This document shows positions 34,250-36,835 of a DNA stretch of 36,835 nt, piece after piece. The notes beneath the pieces are model-generated. The model had not been told where the DNA came from. It made no database searches and was given only the letters and a program-made list of their open reading frames with translations. This DNA is from a virus, in the IMG/VR virus record IMGVR_UViG_3300037584_001599, positions 1-36,835 of that record. One strand, 5' to 3'. Position numbers and translations under genes: made by a program. Position 1 is the first letter of the stretch; each line of letters starts with the position of its first letter.

Positions 34250-34412
34250 AACATTTTATTGAGTATTTATTATGTATAAACATTAAGTCCTTCCACCTTA
34301 AACCTCCTCTAGATTTAATGCTCCATTTAATAAACGTGTCTATTTTACGTTCTTTATACTTTCTCCTGGCAATATGTTTGGAGTTTGAAGTATTTCTATT
34401 ACTTTGTCGCAT
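34242..34412 (-). CDS. Possible small basic protein (56 residues)
   Basis: An open frame from the ATG at 34412 (MRQSDRNTSNSKHIARRK) to 34242. It overlaps the end of the endonuclease gene by 73 bases and the start of the next gene by eight (ATGGCTAA), the same overlap form seen at terminase/portal. The product is very basic, with 'WSIKSRGGLRWKDLMF'. Without this frame, 34250-34339 would be an unexplained gap in a tightly packed unit. The long overlap with a conserved gene leaves it uncertain. Confidence 0.4.
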   Translation of the reverse strand: MRQSNRNTSNSKHIARRKYKERKIDTFIKWSIKSRGGLRWKDLMFIHNKYSIKCYG

Positions 34413-34825
34413 TCTTTTTGATTTTGTGGTTTAAATAATTTGTAGTTAGGAAATTGTTGCATAACTAATCTTTTAAATAATTTCCATCTCATTGGAAATG
34501 ATTCGTTAGGTCTTCCTTTTGTTTCAATAATAAAGTCTTTACCAATAAAATCTGGTGTATATTTAATAGGCAATATTCTTTTTTCACCTCTATTCTTAAA
34601 CTCGCCTTTACTATTTGATTGTCTTTCCCAACATTCATTTTCAAAATGAAATCCATTTAATAATACAAAGGTTTCACCTTCATAACTAGATTTAATATGT
34701 GCTTTTTTCAAAGCTTGATACATATATTTTTCTAACCCGGAAGCGAAGGTGATACCATCGTATGTTACTTTTTTTGAAACTACAGGACCTCTTTTTTTAC
34801 TTTTTCTTTTATAGTTCCGTCTCAT
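34340..34825 (-). CDS. T7 endonuclease I-like Holliday-junction resolvase
   Basis: A 161-residue PD-(D/E)XK nuclease. 'FASGLEKYMYQALKK' (E32), 'YTPDF' (D92) and 'FIIETKGRP' (E101, K103) follow the order and residues of T7 endonuclease I ('FRSGLED', 'YTPDF', 'FVETKG'). That enzyme resolves branched replication intermediates and helps break host DNA. About 25 extra residues separate E32 and D92 compared with T7. A basic N-terminus (KRKSKKRG) may contact DNA. Its start overlaps the end of the MazG-like gene by 17 bases. Confidence 0.75.
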   Translation of the reverse strand: MRRNYKRKSKKRGPVVSKKVTYDGITFASGLEKYMYQALKKAHIKSSYEGETFVLLNGFHFENECWERQSNSKGEFKNRGEKRILPIKYTPDFIGKDFIIETKGRPNESFPMRWKLFKRLVMQQFPNYKLFKPQNQKECDKVIEILQTPNILPGESIKNVK

Positions 34826-35105
34826 CGTAGTGTTCTATATTAGATATGTTTTTGTTAAATTCTTCTTCACTAATTAACTCTACTCTTTTTAACATACATT
34901 CTTCTATTTCATCACATAATACAAGTTTAGCTTTTTCAATATAATTAACAGCATCCATTAATTCTTCTTGTATATGTGTTAGCCAAGTTTCAAGTGACTG
35001 ATCATCGTCTTGTAATGTAACGCCGTATTTTTTATAGCCTACATCTGAACGTGATTTAATCTTATTAATAACACGCTCAATTACTTTATCTCTGACTTTA
35101 TTCAT
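34809..35105 (-). CDS. Small MazG-like (all-alpha NTP pyrophosphatase) protein
   Basis: I place the start at the ATG at 35105, giving 98 residues. This creates an eight-base ATGAATAA overlap with the upstream stop; the alternative ATG at 35123 adds six residues but a 26-base overlap. The region 'SRSDVGYKKYGVTLQ' and 'SLETWLTHIQEELMDAVNYI' has the 'EELMDA' helix (E47, E48, D51) typical of MazG-type metal sites and resembles short phage pyrophosphatase-like proteins. The second acidic motif is weaker ('CDEIEE'). These enzymes hydrolyse dNTPs or NTPs to monophosphates; the substrate is unknown. Confidence 0.55.
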   Translation of the reverse strand: MNKVRDKVIERVINKIKSRSDVGYKKYGVTLQDDDQSLETWLTHIQEELMDAVNYIEKAKLVLCDEIEECMLKRVELISEEEFNKNISNIEHYDETEL

Positions 35106-35868
35106 CTTTAACAAATGTTCCATTAATCATCTTTCCGGTTCTGTCAGCTATTTGATTATATGCTGATGCTATACAAGTTTCAATTCTAACGTTTCTTTGT
35201 TCTGCTAAATTAGTTAATACAACTACCATATCACCAATCGCATCAACAAATTCTGCTTGATCATCTTTGAGCATTGCTTTAGCTAATTCACCAGCTTCTT
35301 CTTGTAATTTAATATATTGAGTCCTGGCATCTCCATTTTCATATATACCTCTTACTTTAGCCCAATTCCTAATTGAATCAAATATACTTTGTTTAGATTC
35401 AATATAGTCTTGTAAAACTTCTAAGCTGTTAAAATTGCTAAATGCTTCCCATAAAGCTTTATTATATACATAGCTTCTTTCGCTATTAAATCTTGAGGTA
35501 TGAGCATTGTCTTCAATCCATCTAGACATTTCTTCATCTAGTATAATTTTGCCAAACTCAGTTTCCCAAGTCATTCCTAAGCTATCCATTAATCTACCTT
35601 TAAGTTTATTAACGGGTACTGGGAATGTTGTGGTTTGTTCGGTTACGTTTATTTTCATTTTAAATAAATTTTTATAAAGTTTATTATCAATCTTATATCC
35701 ATAAGACTGTTGAAGTTCTATCTCTTTATCTGATATATAATCTATATCATCTGACTGATCAAGAACTTCGTACTCTCCAGGCTTGTAGCCCTGCATTAGC
35801 GTAACCCTGTTATTAAGATTACGTGTTACACCAATTTTTTTACCAGGTATATGATAAATATAATACAT
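35098..35868 (-). CDS. GIY-YIG-like / MazG pyrophosphatase fusion
   Basis: A 256-residue two-part protein. The N-terminal ~70 residues ('YYIYHIPGKKIGVTRNLNNR') resemble a GIY-YIG nuclease core: a variant first strand, 'GKKIGVT' in place of 'GK.YIG.T' (second Tyr missing), and the catalytic-type Arg in 'NLNNRV'; a Glu occurs in 'DKEIELQQ'. The C-terminal domain (about 180-250) is MazG-type: 'LQEEAGEL' (E190, E191, E194) and 'EFVDAIGDMVVVL' (E206, D209, D213). MazG enzymes strip pyrophosphate from (d)NTPs. The nuclease-like part may have lost activity. Its ATG shares a base with the stop of the thymidylate-synthase-family gene. Confidence 0.72.
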   Translation of the reverse strand: MYYIYHIPGKKIGVTRNLNNRVTLMQGYKPGEYEVLDQSDDIDYISDKEIELQQSYGYKIDNKLYKNLFKMKINVTEQTTTFPVPVNKLKGRLMDSLGMTWETEFGKIILDEEMSRWIEDNAHTSRFNSERSYVYNKALWEAFSNFNSLEVLQDYIESKQSIFDSIRNWAKVRGIYENGDARTQYIKLQEEAGELAKAMLKDDQAEFVDAIGDMVVVLTNLAEQRNVRIETCIASAYNQIADRTGKMINGTFVKDE

Positions 35869-36710
35869 TATTTTCCAACGTTTAGTTTTGCCTTTATTGG
35901 AGGCAAAGAATTATAATTAATTATTTTAAATTGTTTTTTATTTGGTATCTTTAATCCAGGATCACTTCTGTGACCACCTTCATATATAATACCATCACCA
36001 GTTATTTTCAATTTAGGTAATTCAATATTGCTTACATCTCTGTATACATATTCTTCTGCAGCCTCAATATGATTAAGATATAAATGGCAATCACCAAGTT
36101 GTGCAATAAGCTTACCTGGTTTATATTCTGTATTGTGACATAACAATTCAAGTAATATACCATACATTGCAATATCATAAGGTAAACCTAAGAATACATC
36201 TGCAGAACGTTGAATCCATATTAAATCCATTTTACCATTATTTATATTAACTTGTAAACCATAATGGCATGGTGGTAATACCATATTCTTTAATTTATCT
36301 GCTCTCCAAGCATTTATAATATGTCTTCTTGATGATGGATTAACACTAATATTATATATTAAGTTCATAAGTTGGTCATAGCCATTAAAGTCACGCCATT
36401 GTGCACCATAAACTGGGCCAAGCTTTCCGTCTTTACGACCAGACCTTGCATAATCATCATCCCAATAGTGAACCCCATTCTCATGTAAATAACCTAAGTC
36501 TGTTCTACCTTGTAGTATCCATAACAGTTCGGTAATAGCATGATTAAAATATATCTTCTTTCCAACTAATAAAGGAAAGCCTATAGACATATCATGCTCT
36601 AATTGTCTACCAAATAATGATTTAGTACCAACTCCGGTTCTATCTTCTTTTGTAGGGGCATGCAATAAACTTGCCATTAAAGCTCTATATTGATTTTCTA
36701 TATTTGTCAT
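35868..36710 (-). CDS. thyA: Thymidylate-synthase-family enzyme with dCMP-type specificity residue
   Basis: I start at the ATG at 36710 (MTNIENQYRA, 280 residues). An ATG 17 codons upstream would overlap the preceding gene far more. The fold is clearly ThyA: R24 ('EDRTGVGT'), E61 ('ELLWILQG'), R128-R129 ('SSRRHI'), catalytic C148 ('LPPCHYG'), R168 and D171 ('QRSADVFLG'), H209 and Y211 ('DCHLYLNH'). But the residue that selects dUMP is Asp179 ('LGLPYDIAMY'), where thymidylate synthases have Asn. Asp here is the hallmark of dCMP-specific relatives such as T4 dCMP hydroxymethylase. The C-terminus 'KAKLNVGK' also departs from the usual 'KAPVAI'-type end. I infer action on dCMP, with classical thymidylate synthase as the alternative. 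Confidence 0.9.
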   Translation of the reverse strand: MTNIENQYRALMASLLHAPTKEDRTGVGTKSLFGRQLEHDMSIGFPLLVGKKIYFNHAITELLWILQGRTDLGYLHENGVHYWDDDYARSGRKDGKLGPVYGAQWRDFNGYDQLMNLIYNISVNPSSRRHIINAWRADKLKNMVLPPCHYGLQVNINNGKMDLIWIQRSADVFLGLPYDIAMYGILLELLCHNTEYKPGKLIAQLGDCHLYLNHIEAAEEYVYRDVSNIELPKLKITGDGIIYEGGHRSDPGLKIPNKKQFKIINYNSLPPIKAKLNVGK

Positions 36711-36835
36711 AATAATATTTACACATTCTATAATATTCAGACCATATTGTATGTTTATCATAAATAGATGGCGATATATTTCCTCTCTCGCCTTTTTTAT
36801 ATGGTCCCATTCTAATTTCTATTTTCCAAGCCTGA
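36685..36835 (-). CDS. C-terminal end of a leftward gene (cut by the window edge)
   Basis: The leftward frame is open from the right edge to a TAG at 36685-36687, giving 49 visible residues including 'MGPYKKGERGNISPS' and 'WSEYYRMCKYYYDKYRKSI'. It overlaps the thyA-family start by 26 bases, as neighbouring genes do here. Basic and aromatic-rich; no family can be assigned from the fragment. Confidence 0.55.
   Translation of the reverse strand, partial: QAWKIEIRMGPYKKGERGNISPSIYDKHTIWSEYYRMCKYYYDKYRKSI

Noticed and set aside
34299-34306. AGGAGGTT-like site on the minus strand followed by GTG
   Set aside because: The frame after the GTG stops after eight codons, and no nearby gene start uses the site.
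1-36835. Alternative genetic code (stop-codon reassignment, as in some crAss-like phages)
   Set aside because: Genes end at TAA, TAG and TGA in normal positions, and no core gene is interrupted by in-frame stops.
1-36835. tRNA genes, CRISPR array, insertion sequences, integrase or attachment sites
   Set aside because: No cloverleaf-like or spaced-repeat pattern and no recombinase was seen. Coding density leaves little room, but weak tRNAs cannot be excluded by eye.

Overview
The window is part of the genome of a virulent tailed double-stranded DNA phage, most probably a short-tailed (podovirus-like) phage of a marine Flavobacteriia/Bacteroidota host. The phage identity rests on a contiguous packaging and virion module: large terminase, portal, acidic scaffold, major capsid protein, ring/adaptor-like proteins, a very large tail (nozzle-like) protein and internal virion proteins. 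The host inference rests on four things. The DNA is about two-thirds A+T. Almost no gene has a Shine-Dalgarno sequence; start codons instead sit in A/T-rich leaders. Two secreted proteins carry signal peptides with the flavobacterial-looking end '...ITAQ' or '...TFGQ'. The ribonucleotide reductase small subunit has the ligand pattern of the class Id-type enzymes described from Flavobacterium. The large terminase and portal, and the order of the module, would also fit the crAss-like phages or a marine relative, but I cannot prove that from this sequence alone. No integrase, repressor, tRNA, insertion sequence or CRISPR array was seen.

Layout. Bases 1-31041 are transcribed rightward. They begin with the C-terminal end of a tail-fibre-like protein, a nucleotidyltransferase-like protein, small proteins, a protein that reads as two tandem GroES-like domains, and a probable small terminase. 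The large terminase, portal, scaffold and capsid genes follow. A hairpin with a UUCG tetraloop closes the capsid gene. Next come ring/adaptor-like proteins, the 1591-residue tail protein, two internal virion proteins and a 2065-residue virion protein with metallopeptidase-like, sigma-region-2-like and nuclease-like segments. Four tiny Lys-rich proteins follow (26164-27015). Then comes an envelope and lysis cassette (27050-30348): an outer-membrane beta-barrel-like protein, a membrane-anchored coiled coil, a secreted thioredoxin-fold protein without CXXC, a lipoprotein, a holin candidate and an M15 peptidase endolysin. A thermonuclease-like protein and a small hypothetical protein end the rightward unit.

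Bases 31038-36835 are transcribed leftward and form a nucleotide-metabolism module: ribonucleotide reductase nrdA and nrdB, small proteins, a T7 endonuclease I-like resolvase, a small MazG-like protein, a GIY-YIG-like/MazG fusion and a thymidylate-synthase-family enzyme. The two units converge on a shared TTAA, so their stop codons overlap.

Two observations stand out. First, the thymidylate-synthase-family enzyme has Asp (residue 179) where true thymidylate synthases have the dUMP-selecting Asn. This is the hallmark of dCMP hydroxymethylases and methylases. It lies beside two MazG-type NTP pyrophosphatase candidates, which suggests a T4-like cytosine-replacement pathway. Second, the ATPase half of the large terminase carries an abrupt block of about 440 bp at roughly 53% G+C, with different codon use, inside an otherwise A+T-rich gene. 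This is either a recombination scar or an assembly chimera.
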